DNA from: Planctomycetota bacterium | GTDB taxonomy: Bacteria; Planctomycetota; PLA2; JAEUHO01 | DNA length: 37,369 bases | Reading direction: 5' to 3' | Assembly (NCBI GenBank): GCA_028281445.1 | Contig: JANQJW010000012.1 | Location: forward strand, 1 to 37,369 | Shown: positions 24,948 through 33,062 of the stretch, piece after piece | How the letters are laid out: every line of letters begins with the position of its first letter | How positions within the stretch are numbered: the stretch's first letter is position 1 | Notes under the pieces: generated by a model | Seen by the model: only the letters and a program-made list of their open reading frames with translations | The model's database searches: none | Told to the model about the DNA's origin: nothing | Translations under genes and position numbers: made by a program

Positions 24948-25847
24948 CTACGCCACCAGGCGGAGTCTTCGCTCGCCAACGCGAACGCGCAACTGCGCGC
25001 CCCACGGCAACTCCAGAGCGTCCGACTCGATCCCGTCGCCAAACACGACGCCGCCAGTCTCCATGCGTGAGACGATCGCGAGGATCTCCTCTTCGTCGAT
25101 GCGGCCCTGTGTGCACTCCGTGCCTGTTGCGAGGCTCGGCCACGCTTCTCGAACGAAGAACGCGAGTGCGTCCTCTGTCGGCTCGGGCAAACACATCGAG
25201 GACGCTCGTTCTCGGTGGATCGAGCGCGCCCAGCCAGTGCCGCCTGTGCCCGTCGCGACGATCAGCCCCGAAGAGCTCTGGAACTCGCGCTGATCCCGCC
25301 AGCGAATGTCATAGCGCGCGGATTGGTGTGATCGGTGTCCGACGAAGAGCTCGTTGAGGGCCACTAGGGTCTGGCCGTCATCAAGCTCGCCGCGCACCAT
25401 GGTGCGCTCCTCGACACGCTCGCGGCCGGCATGCACGTCCCGCAGCAGATCGGAAGCGGCCGCCGGCTCGTGGGGCACGAGTACGCCCGGATTGCGCCCG
25501 GGTTCGGGATTGAGGCCGATCACGGGCTGTCCGCACAAGTACTTCGACGCATTTGCGACAAGACCGTCTTGCCCGACAACGATGAGGATGTCGTCGTCTT
25601 CGAAGAGGAAGCGATCCAGGTCCCCGCGTTCGACCTGCGCGCGCCGCCAGTCGAGCGGGACGGCCGCGCTCGCCAGGGCGAGCCCCGCCTCCAGTGCGCG
25701 GTCGCGCGCTTCCACGTCCCCGATCGACTGTCCACGCATCTCGAGGAAGAACCGTGCTTGCTCGCGTGTAGCGTGCCGTTCCAGCAGGCGCGCGTACTCG
25801 CTTCGGCGCGTCACGAGTACGACGCGTCGTGTGGCGACCGCCGGCAT
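24948..25847 (-). CDS. NAD kinase-like protein
   Basis: 299 aa. The fold of ATP-NAD kinases is recognisable: a first domain with LIVVGQDGLVANASKYL (90-104), then PVIGLNPEPGRNPGVLV, the NELFVGHRSH motif (165-174) and the second-domain loop SSSGLIVATGTGGTGWARS (191-209). In ordinary NAD kinases these read GGDGTLL, alNE and DGLIVATPTGSTAY. Here the GGDG loop is GQDGL, the Asp before GLIVAT is Ser and PTGSTAY is GTGGTGW. The catalytic Asp of the first motif (D94) and the NE pair are kept. It may phosphorylate NAD or a related nucleotide, or only bind it. It starts 3 nt after the SPFH gene and is downstream of an NrtR-like regulator, which supports an NAD-related role. Confidence 0.8.
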   Translation of the reverse strand: MPAVATRRVVLVTRRSEYARLLERHATREQARFFLEMRGQSIGDVEARDRALEAGLALASAAVPLDWRRAQVERGDLDRFLFEDDDILIVVGQDGLVANASKYLCGQPVIGLNPEPGRNPGVLVPHEPAAASDLLRDVHAGRERVEERTMVRGELDDGQTLVALNELFVGHRSHQSARYDIRWRDQREFQSSSGLIVATGTGGTGWARSIHRERASSMCLPEPTEDALAFFVREAWPSLATGTECTQGRIDEEEILAIVSRMETGGVVFGDGIESDALELPWGAQLRVRVGERRLRLVA

Positions 25848-25850
25848 CGA

Positions 25851-26963
25851 TCAATCCTCCGCGGCGGCGACGGCGTCTGCCTTGCCGCTGACGAGACGGG
25901 CACCGGCTTCGGCTAGATCCTGGACCAGCGGGCCGATTCCGTCGGGCGTCAGCTGGATGCGATCGATGCGCTGCAGCTTCCCGGCGAATTCCTGGGCCGC
26001 CAGGCCGATCAACACGTGGGCCGGGAGGTCGCGATAGATGTCCATTCGCTGCGTCTCGGCCTGGACGCGCGCCGACTCCACCGCCTCGATGCCGGCCGCC
26101 TCGGCTGCCGTCTCCAAGCGGCGCGCTTTGGCTTCGCCGGCCGCTGAGGTCTGGACGACTTCGGCACGTGCTTCGGCCTTCAACCGCGCGCGTTCTGTCC
26201 GTGCCTGGACAGCGATGCCCGCAGCTTCCGCCTGCTCCCGCGCACGACGCTGCTCGTTGGAGCCTTCCTGCGCGATCAGGTCTTCTTCGCGACGCGCGAG
26301 CTCGATCTGGTTCTGCAACTCGTTCTCGCGAATGGCGCGCTCCTTCTCCACGGCCAACGCGCGACGTTGGAAGACGGCTTCGTCCGAGCGCTGCTGGATC
26401 GCCTCGCGGGTAGGCGCCTGTAGAGCCTTCTCGAGCTCTGCGCTGGGCGTCACCGCGCCTATGTGTACGGCGACGGCAGCAAGTCCCATGGCCGCAAGCG
26501 CCTCGGACTCTGCCAGGCTCTTCTCGATGAGGTCGCGGACCTCACGCTGGCCGTCTGCGAGCGCTACCCGAACCGCGCGCGCGGATACGTACGCGCTGCC
26601 GATCTTCTGGGCGAGCTGCGTGAAGAACTCTTCCAGGCGCTCGAGCGGGCGCTCGAGGTAGCGACCGTTGAACGGGCTGATGGTGAAGTCCACGCGCGAA
26701 GCGAGGCGCTCCGGGTCGTCGACCCGGTACGTGATCGATCCTTGCACGCTGACGTCCTGGTAGTCCTCGGAGCGCGCGTGAAACAGGAACGCCACCTCGC
26801 GGTCATCGCACGGGACCTCGACGAGACTCGCCGCCAGCGGTGTGAACCAGAACGCGATACCGCGACCGCTCCGCTTCTTCTTGCCGTGGCGGAACAACAT
26901 CAAGTGCCGGCTCGGCTCGGCGCGTACGTGACGGACAAAGGGGAGGAACTTGATCTGTGCCAT
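25851..26963 (-). CDS. SPFH/Band-7 domain protein
   Basis: 370 aa with ATG 26963 and AGAGGTG 5 nt upstream. No membrane segment or signal peptide is present, unlike HflK/C or flotillin. Residues 15-190 form the SPFH domain (EVPCDDREVAFLFHARSED, VQGSITYRVDDPERLA, DFTISPFNG, AMGLAAVAVHIGAVTPS). Residues 195-315 are a long Ala/Glu/Arg coiled coil (EKERAIRENELQNQIELARREE in outline), and 320-355 carry the conserved LPAHVLIGLAAQEFAGKLQRI segment. SPFH proteins assemble into rings or cages. A soluble member between an NrtR-like regulator and an NAD-kinase-like protein may scaffold the latter or an NAD-linked process. That is inference from the operon only. Confidence 0.88.
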   Translation of the reverse strand: MAQIKFLPFVRHVRAEPSRHLMLFRHGKKKRSGRGIAFWFTPLAASLVEVPCDDREVAFLFHARSEDYQDVSVQGSITYRVDDPERLASRVDFTISPFNGRYLERPLERLEEFFTQLAQKIGSAYVSARAVRVALADGQREVRDLIEKSLAESEALAAMGLAAVAVHIGAVTPSAELEKALQAPTREAIQQRSDEAVFQRRALAVEKERAIRENELQNQIELARREEDLIAQEGSNEQRRAREQAEAAGIAVQARTERARLKAEARAEVVQTSAAGEAKARRLETAAEAAGIEAVESARVQAETQRMDIYRDLPAHVLIGLAAQEFAGKLQRIDRIQLTPDGIGPLVQDLAEAGARLVSGKADAVAAAED

Positions 26964-26980
26964 GGTTCACCTCTTGCGGG

Positions 26981-27733
26981 TCATTCCCGCGACGGATTGC
27001 AGAATCGATAGAGCTCAGCCGGTCGGTGGAGGACCCCCTGCTCGCGCTCACCCGTGGCTTCAATGAACCCCTCGGCGAGCATGCGACGTCGGAACGAGTC
27101 CTTGTTCACCGAATGGCCGAGGACGCTCTCGTGAACACGCTGCAGGCGACGCAGCGTGAAACGCTCGGGCAGCAGCTCGAATCCAATGGGGGCATAGTCG
27201 AGCTTCCCACGCAAGCGCATCACGGCAGTAGCGAGCATGCGCGCGTGGTCGAACGCGATGGGAAGATGGGCGTCCGGCCCGTCCACCTGCACGTCTTCGC
27301 CTTCGAGTCCCTTCCACGGAACGTGAATCGCGCCAAGATGCAAGGCGCTGTTGCCGCGAAGCGCCTGCTGCATGTTGTCGTAGTCCACCAGCGCGTAGTA
27401 GGCGACCGCAATGACGCGCGTGCGTGGATCCCGAGCGACGGCGCCGAACGTGTACAGCTGTTCCGTGAAGACGTCCTGGAGTCCCACGCGCGCAAGGACG
27501 CGCTGAACCGCAGCCTCGAGTGACTCGTCCATCCGGACGAAGCTGCCCGGTAGAGCCCAATCCCCCTTGTGCGGATGCTCGTCGCGCCGTGCCATCAGGG
27601 CCCAGAGCCGGCCTTCGTGGGCGGTGATGAGCACGACGTCCACCGCGACGGACGGGTGGGGGAAGCGGGATGCGTCGTAGTCGGCCAGGAAGGCCTGCTC
27701 GTCGGCTCGGGGATCGTCGCCAGGGCGTTGCAT
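26981..27733 (-). CDS. nrtR: NrtR-like regulator: catalytically dead Nudix domain plus winged helix
   Basis: 250 aa from ATG 27733, the first Met with a weak AAGGA ahead of it. The frame extends to 27784 through an AT-rich promoter-like stretch and is not used there. Residues 25-145 form a Nudix fold (VAVDVVLITAHEGRLWALMARR, HKGDWALPGSFVRMDESLEAAVQRVL). The Nudix box has lost its metal-binding Glu pair: the REUxEE part reads RVLARVG (78-84), so hydrolysis is not expected. Residues 175-245 are the NrtR-type winged helix (FELLPERFTLRRLQRVHE, NKDSFRRRML, RPAELYRF). NrtR proteins bind ADP-ribose and control NAD biosynthesis or salvage genes. Here it heads an operon with SPFH and NAD-kinase-like genes, likely autoregulated through the upstream repeats. 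Confidence 0.85.
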   Translation of the reverse strand: MQRPGDDPRADEQAFLADYDASRFPHPSVAVDVVLITAHEGRLWALMARRDEHPHKGDWALPGSFVRMDESLEAAVQRVLARVGLQDVFTEQLYTFGAVARDPRTRVIAVAYYALVDYDNMQQALRGNSALHLGAIHVPWKGLEGEDVQVDGPDAHLPIAFDHARMLATAVMRLRGKLDYAPIGFELLPERFTLRRLQRVHESVLGHSVNKDSFRRRMLAEGFIEATGEREQGVLHRPAELYRFCNPSRE

Positions 27734-27752
27734 TGCTTGGGTCCTTAGATGC

Positions 27753-27783
27753 GTGAAGTATATATGCAGTTCACATATATGCA
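27753..27783. promoter_or_regulatory. AT-rich repeat upstream of the NrtR-like gene, probable promoter/operator
   Basis: ATATATGCA occurs twice in the same direction (27760-27768 and 27775-27783), 15 bp apart. The pentamers GTGAA/TTCAC (27753-27757, 27770-27774) form an inverted pair around the first copy. It is 20-50 bp upstream of the start and strongly AT-rich against the surroundings. It fits a -10/-35 region overlapped by regulator sites, the likely regulator being the gene's own product. Confidence 0.45.
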
Positions 27784-27844
27784 ACTAGAATCCAAGCTGG
27801 CCCAGGAAATGGGGGTTTGAGGCGCCGGCCCGCTGGTCGGGGGG

Positions 27845-29554
27845 CTAGTCCTTGACCTTGCCCTCGTCCTTGAGCTTCTCGACGATCGACTTGGCGCGGT
27901 TGCGGGTGCCCGTGTCGGGCTGTTCCTGCTCGGTCTTGATGCTCTCCGCGGCAACGTCCGCGAGGTCGTAGAGCTCGAGCCAGCGCTCCTGCTGCGCCAG
28001 GATCATCGACAGGTTGTTGAACGCGTCGCGGTAGCCGGTGTCGGTGAACTCGAGCGCGCGGTCGTAGTACATCTCCGCCTTCTTCAGATCGCGCGTCTCG
28101 TCGTAAAACTGAAACATGAGGCCGGTGTCGCTGATGATCTGGGCGTTGCTGTAGCGCTTGGCCCAATCCCAGGTGCGCTCGCGCTCATCCGTCCACTCGC
28201 CGATGATGTCGCTCGCTTCGACGTAGACGTCGCGGCACTTCTTGAGGATCGGGAGCCACTTGCTAGAGCCCTTGTTTGCGCCATAGGCCTCGCGCAGCGT
28301 GAATGCGAGGTTGTTGCGGATGCTGGCGTTGCGCGGCGCCAGCTTCATCAGCTCCTCGTACTCGGCGATGACGCGCTTGCACTCCTTGAAGCTCGAAGCG
28401 GCCCTCTTCATGACCGCGCCGCCGTCCTGGATGCGGCGGTCGAGCTCCCAGGCTGAGTAGATGTCGTCCGGGTTGTGCTCCAGGGCCTTGCGATAGGCCT
28501 TCACGGCCTTCTCTTCCTCGACCTCCGCCTGGTAGGCCTTGCCGAGGTAGTACCAACCCACGCCGGGGTTCTTGGCGACCTTCACGTACTTCTCGAGGTT
28601 CTCGATGGCCCCGGCGTAGTCCTTGTTGTCGTAGCGGTTCTTCCCGAAGTAGTAGAGGACGCCCGGGTGTTTCGGGTTCTCGTCCGCGATCTTCTGCAGC
28701 GCCAGCGCGAGTTTGTCTTTCTCATGTGCAAAGAGCGCGGCGATGCCCTTGAGCGGCGCGTAGCTCTCCGGCCGCAGCGGGACGGCCTTGCGATAGCCGT
28801 CTTCGGCCTCCTTGCGCTCGCCCAGGTACTGAGAGGCGTACGCGTACTGGATCCACGCGTCGTAGTGCGTGTTGTCCGCCTGCGCGGCGGCGAAATAGGC
28901 GCCCTGGGCCTTGCGGAAGAAGCCGGTCGCTTCGGCGCTGAGCGGATACTTGTTGCCGCCCTTGCGGAAGGCGTCCTGTGCGAGGAAGTAGTAGGCCTGA
29001 CCCTTCCAGTAGAGCGCCTTGCCGGTCGTCTTCGGGTTCTTGGCGAGGAACTGGTCGACGACGTCGGCCGCTTCCTGGAAGAAGGCGGTCTCGAACTTGG
29101 AACGCGCCAGCCCGGCTGCGGCGTCTTCGTTGGTGGGGTCGCCCTTCAGCGCCGCTTCGAAGTTGCGCTGCGCTTCGTGGTGGTAGCTCTTGAGCGCCAG
29201 CGTGTCGGTCTTGGTTGCCGCGATGGCGAGGCTGAGCTCGCCGAGTGCGAGGCGCACGCCCCAGTCGTTCTCGTTCTTGTCGCGCAGCCGCAGCAGGCTG
29301 TCTTCGGCTACGTGGTAGAGGTCGGTGACGTTGCCCTGGATCGCCGCCTTGGCGAGGCCCACGGCGGCGGCGCGGTCCGTCGCGTTCTTGTCGAGGACCT
29401 CCGCATAGAGCTTGGCGGCTTCTGCCCAGTTGCCTTCGTCGGCGAGCTTGCGTGCCGTTTCCAGCTTTCCGGCCTCGGCCGGAGCGGAACACACGAGCAC
29501 GAGGACGACGCAGAGCGTGCATGCGAGGTGACGGGAGATACCAGTCATTCTCAT
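27845..29554 (-). CDS. Secreted TPR protein (second of two paralogues)
   Basis: 569 aa, ATG 29554 (or 29548) with AAGGAG 5 nt upstream. Signal peptide 1-28 (LACTLCVVLVLVCSAPAEA), which has a Cys but not in a clear lipobox. Residues 30-400 hold about eight TPR-like hairpins (ARKLADEGNWAEAAKLYAEVL, ALYWKGQAYYFLAQDAF, GVGWYYLGKAYQAEVEEEKAV, AYRKALEHNPDD). From about 405 to 545 comes a region shared with the upstream gene (RNNLAFTLREAYG, YVEASDIIGEW, ISDTGLMFQFYDETRDLKKAEMYY, AFNNLSMIL). It is a periplasmic scaffold of unknown partners. Its ATGA start overlaps the stop of the upstream paralogue, so the two are one translational unit. A 60-bp gap with the AT-rich promoter separates it from the NrtR-like gene. 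Confidence 0.82.
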   Translation of the reverse strand: MRMTGISRHLACTLCVVLVLVCSAPAEAGKLETARKLADEGNWAEAAKLYAEVLDKNATDRAAAVGLAKAAIQGNVTDLYHVAEDSLLRLRDKNENDWGVRLALGELSLAIAATKTDTLALKSYHHEAQRNFEAALKGDPTNEDAAAGLARSKFETAFFQEAADVVDQFLAKNPKTTGKALYWKGQAYYFLAQDAFRKGGNKYPLSAEATGFFRKAQGAYFAAAQADNTHYDAWIQYAYASQYLGERKEAEDGYRKAVPLRPESYAPLKGIAALFAHEKDKLALALQKIADENPKHPGVLYYFGKNRYDNKDYAGAIENLEKYVKVAKNPGVGWYYLGKAYQAEVEEEKAVKAYRKALEHNPDDIYSAWELDRRIQDGGAVMKRAASSFKECKRVIAEYEELMKLAPRNASIRNNLAFTLREAYGANKGSSKWLPILKKCRDVYVEASDIIGEWTDERERTWDWAKRYSNAQIISDTGLMFQFYDETRDLKKAEMYYDRALEFTDTGYRDAFNNLSMILAQQERWLELYDLADVAAESIKTEQEQPDTGTRNRAKSIVEKLKDEGKVKD

Positions 29555-31350
29555 TTCTCCTTGCCTGGAGGCGCGGGATTCTCGCCGGGAGGCCAGCCAA
29601 TGCCGTCCTCGTCGGCGTCCTTCTTCAATTCTCGCAGAATCCGTGCCCGGAGACCCTCTAGATCCCGCTGCGCGGCGGCGCGCTTGCGCGCGTCCGGGAC
29701 CAGGGTCAGTCCATCGGGCCCGGCGGCCTCCTTCAGGATGGCCGTGCGGGCCTCGCGGGCCGCCCGGTACCAGCTCAGGAGCCGGTCCTTCAGCACGTAG
29801 CGGTAGAGCCTGTGCATGTTCGGGCTGTAGGTGTCCTTGAACGTCCAGTCGGTCATCTTCATGACCCGCAGGTACTGCGCCTCAGCGAGCTCGGCGTTCT
29901 GGACATCGGCGAAGTAGTGGATGATCAGGCCGTAGTCGTTGACGATGCCCGCCAGGTTCCACGCGACCAGCTCTTCGCGGCTGCCGTCCTCGGCCGGGTC
30001 GATCAACGCCGCCGCCTCGCCGTAGACGGCGGCGCAGCGACGGAGCCGCTCGCGCGCCACCGGTGGCGCGTCGGTCTTCAGCTTCTGGATGCCGCCCTCG
30101 AGCATGTCGGTGTGCGGCGAGACCCACTCGCGCAGGAGGAAGCCGTAGTTGTTGCGCACGTACGGGTCCTTCGGCCGTGCGTGCAGCAGATCCTCGTAGA
30201 GCGCGACGCAGCGGTCGAAGTCCTCGGATGCGACCTGGCGCGCCATGACCTCGACGGCGCGGCTCGCGAGCTGGTGCCCGGGGTCGAAGGCGAGGATGCG
30301 CATGTGGATGGCGTGCGCCTCGTCGAGGCGTTTCATCGCCCACAGCGCACGCGCGACCGCCAACCTCGCTGCCGGGTTGAACGAGTCCCTGTCGCGCCAG
30401 GCTTGCGCGATCTCGAGTGCCTTGTCGTTGTTGCCCACCGAGAGGTGCGCGCCGACGCGCATGTCCGTCAGCCTCGGGCCGTCGTTGCCGAGTGCCGCGA
30501 GGCGGTCCAGCGCACCCGGGAACTCCTTCGTGCGCCGTGCGTAGAGGCTCGAGATGCCCCGCAGCACGAGCGTGCCTGCGCGCGTTCCCTCCTTGTACGC
30601 GGCCATGTAGTCGGCCTCCGCGAGATCGACGTGGCCTGTCCGGTGACGGGAGTACGCGCGCCAGAGCAGGGCCTGCCGGCGTTTACGGGGGTAGATCGGA
30701 TCGCCGTCGGAGTTCAGCGCCGCGGTCAGGAATTTCACCGCCGCCGCGAAGCCGCTCGCGGCGCTCGCGTTCGGTCGGCCTTGGGCGTCAACCGGTGCAG
30801 CGGCCGCCGTTTCGTACTCGTAGCGGCCCTGGATGTAGTCGTGCTCCGTGAGGACGGAGGCGCCCTGTTCCTCCCACCCTGTGCGTCGTCTCCTCATCTC
30901 GGCCAAGGCACCGGCAAGATCGCCCTGGGCGTAGCGCGTCTCTGCCAGCAGGAGTCCGTCCGTGTCGCGAGCTTCGGCATCCGCGAAGTAGAGGCTGATC
31001 GATCGGCTGCCCGTCTGGAGGCGCAGGTTCTCCTCTGCCAGTCCCAGGTAGGCGTAGCCCAGTGCGAGTGAAACGCTGTCGTTCTTGCGCCTTTCCTCCA
31101 GCGTCTCACCGACCGCCCGCACCTGACGCAGCAGATCGATGTCCTGCAAGTAGCGCCCGATCTGCGCTGCCCGTAGCAGACCGTCGCTGGCAGGACCGTT
31201 CGATGCGAGCCACTTGATGAGCGCCGCGCGCGCCGACTCGTCCTTCTCCTGCATCAGGAGGAACTCTGCGGCGGTGAGTCCGTCTGCACGTGCAGGGCTC
31301 GCCAGGAAGAGCGTTGCGAGAAGCGCAAGAACGACGATTCGAGACTGCAT
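29551..31350 (-). CDS. Secreted TPR-like protein (first of two paralogues)
   Basis: 599 aa from ATG 31350, preceded by AAGGTGG. The frame stays open to 31635 but that stretch is Arg/Pro-rich and overlaps the divergent kinase. Signal peptide 1-23 (SRIVVLALLATLFLASPARADG). Helical repeats follow: AAQIGRYLQDIDLLRQV, LALGYAYLGLAEENLRL, ALLWRAYSRHRTGHVDLAEADY, MAAYKEGTRAGTLVLRGISSLY. From about 395 to 530 it aligns with the downstream paralogue (YVRNNYGFLLREWV, CAAVYGEAAALIDP, VNDYGLIIHYFADVQNAELAEAQY). The C-terminus is charged. It is expected in the periplasm. Function is unknown; the pair may form a two-component scaffold. Confidence 0.8.
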   Translation of the reverse strand: MQSRIVVLALLATLFLASPARADGLTAAEFLLMQEKDESARAALIKWLASNGPASDGLLRAAQIGRYLQDIDLLRQVRAVGETLEERRKNDSVSLALGYAYLGLAEENLRLQTGSRSISLYFADAEARDTDGLLLAETRYAQGDLAGALAEMRRRRTGWEEQGASVLTEHDYIQGRYEYETAAAAPVDAQGRPNASAASGFAAAVKFLTAALNSDGDPIYPRKRRQALLWRAYSRHRTGHVDLAEADYMAAYKEGTRAGTLVLRGISSLYARRTKEFPGALDRLAALGNDGPRLTDMRVGAHLSVGNNDKALEIAQAWRDRDSFNPAARLAVARALWAMKRLDEAHAIHMRILAFDPGHQLASRAVEVMARQVASEDFDRCVALYEDLLHARPKDPYVRNNYGFLLREWVSPHTDMLEGGIQKLKTDAPPVARERLRRCAAVYGEAAALIDPAEDGSREELVAWNLAGIVNDYGLIIHYFADVQNAELAEAQYLRVMKMTDWTFKDTYSPNMHRLYRYVLKDRLLSWYRAAREARTAILKEAAGPDGLTLVPDARKRAAAQRDLEGLRARILRELKKDADEDGIGWPPGENPAPPGKEK

Positions 31351-31411
31351 GGACCACCTTGCCCCGCTCTCGAAGCGGCCCCGCAGCATACCGTTCGTCC
31401 AAGAGGGCGTG

Positions 31412-31417
31412 TATTCT
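31412..31417 (+). promoter_or_regulatory. Possible -10 box for the histidine kinase gene
   Basis: TATTCT, 10 nt before ATG 31428 and without an SD between. It would give a leader of only a few bases. The 77 bp to the divergent TPR gene contain both promoters. Confidence 0.35.
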
Positions 31418-31427
31418 CGACGTGCAG

Positions 31428-32966
31428 ATGCGTCAAACCGCCGCCGCAAAGCAGAAGCCGAAGAGTGCGCCCGTTCCGGATGCGGTGCAGGACGAGCTCG
31501 ACGCGCTGGGACTGGATGCCGAGCAGGGGCGGACGCTGCACGCGCAGATCGCCCGCGCGCTGGAGGCAGGCGCCCGTCCCGCCAAGCGACGCGGAACCGC
31601 GCTCGCCAAGGCACGGACGCTGGCGCGCCATCCAAGCGCCGGGACGCTGGCTCCTGCGCAGCTGATCCCGCTGGTTTTCGCCGTGCGCGACTCGCTGAGG
31701 GCGGAGGGCAATGGGCGGTCTTCGCGGGCGCGGCTCGACCGGCTGGACAAGGCCACCGACGTAGCGCTCCTGGGTATCGCAGAGACCCAGGCCGCTGAGC
31801 AGAAACGTGGGCACGACTCGGAGTTCGCGGCGACGCGCGAGATCCTGCAACGGCTCATCGCGGCGACGCCGGATGCGATTCTCACCGTGCGAGCCAGCGG
31901 GCGGCTGGGGCAATGGAACGCAGCGGCGTCGCGCATGACCGGCCGCCGCCGCTGGGAGATCCAGCGTCGCGGGCTCGACTCCCTCTTCCGGGAGAAGGAC
32001 GCGTGGGCCGACATCCTCGCGATCGTCGAGGAGCGCGGCCGAATCGCGCGGCGCGAGGAGTCACTGCTCAACACGGCGGGCGAAGAAGTGCCCGTACGCG
32101 TCTCCGGCGTACGTCTCAAAGCCCCGCCGGGGCCTGGAGCCCGCAAGGGCCGGCGGCCGCGCGTCGAGGGTGATCCGGACCGCTACCTGCTGCTCCTCCA
32201 TGACCTCAGCGAGGTCCACAACATCCGGCGCCGGCTCATCGAGACCGAGAAGCTCTCCGCGATGGCGAAGATCGCCGGCAGCGTGGCGCACGAGTTCCGC
32301 AATCCGCTCAACTCGCTGTTCCTGTCGACGGACCTCCTCGAGGACGAGCTCGAGGGCGACGAAGCGGTGCAGGCCTCCATTGCGCCGACGCTCGCTGCGA
32401 TTCGCGAGGAGATCGAACGCCTCAACCAGATCATCACGCACTACCTCGCGCTGTCGAAGATCGCGGGGTCCGAGCCCGAAGTAATGGACCTCGGCGACGT
32501 CGTCACGACCTTCGTCGAGGACAGCCTCGCGCACTGGACGCACGAAGACGTGACGCTGCGCGCCCGGTCCGACGAGGGGCACCACCGCATCACCGCCGAC
32601 CCGAGCCAGGTGCGCCGGATCCTGGTGAACCTGGTGGAGAACGCCGTGGATGCCGTGAAGGGCGAAGAGACCGGCGAAGAGAAGCCGCGCAAGCGCGGGA
32701 CGATCACGGTCGCGCTCCGTCGCATGCGCCGCAGCGTGAAGTTGACCGTCAAGGACAACGGTCCCGGCATCCCCGAAGAGAACCGCGAGCGCGTGTTCGA
32801 GCCGTTCTTCACGTCGAAGGCCGGCGGTTCGGGACTCGGTCTCTATCTCGTGCGCGAGATCGTGCTCGCATCGGGCGGAACGATGTCGTTGTCGAGCACG
32901 GTCGGTCGCGGGACGACGGTTTCAATGCGATGGCCGTTCGCCGAAGAGTCATCGGAGAACGTGTAG
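31428..32966 (+). CDS. Cytoplasmic PAS-containing histidine kinase, NtrB-like
   Basis: 512 aa from ATG 31428. The frame opens at 31290 inside the divergent TPR gene, so the earlier part is rejected. No membrane helices. Residues 1-130 are helical and unrecognised; 134-264 are a PAS domain (LQRLIAATPDAILTVRASGRLGQWN). HisKA follows with SVAHEFRNPLNSL, phospho-acceptor H288. The ATPase domain has N-box LVENAVDAV (N405), G1 DNGPGIP (D443), F-box VFEPFFTSK and G2 GSGLGLYLV (467-475). All catalytic motifs are present. A soluble PAS kinase beside a sigma-54 response regulator fits the NtrB/NtrC plan. The signal read by the PAS domain (redox, ligand) is not evident. The regulator gene starts 96 nt downstream. 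Confidence 0.93.
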   Translation: MRQTAAAKQKPKSAPVPDAVQDELDALGLDAEQGRTLHAQIARALEAGARPAKRRGTALAKARTLARHPSAGTLAPAQLIPLVFAVRDSLRAEGNGRSSRARLDRLDKATDVALLGIAETQAAEQKRGHDSEFAATREILQRLIAATPDAILTVRASGRLGQWNAAASRMTGRRRWEIQRRGLDSLFREKDAWADILAIVEERGRIARREESLLNTAGEEVPVRVSGVRLKAPPGPGARKGRRPRVEGDPDRYLLLLHDLSEVHNIRRRLIETEKLSAMAKIAGSVAHEFRNPLNSLFLSTDLLEDELEGDEAVQASIAPTLAAIREEIERLNQIITHYLALSKIAGSEPEVMDLGDVVTTFVEDSLAHWTHEDVTLRARSDEGHHRITADPSQVRRILVNLVENAVDAVKGEETGEEKPRKRGTITVALRRMRRSVKLTVKDNGPGIPEENRERVFEPFFTSKAGGSGLGLYLVREIVLASGGTMSLSSTVGRGTTVSMRWPFAEESSENV

Positions 32967-33062
32967 CGCGGTCGTTTCGCGCGTGCACTGCTCAACGAGT
33001 CGTTTCGTAGCGGGGGCGGTGCATGCATAATGCGCGTGCAGAGCGCGCAATCAGGAGACCGT

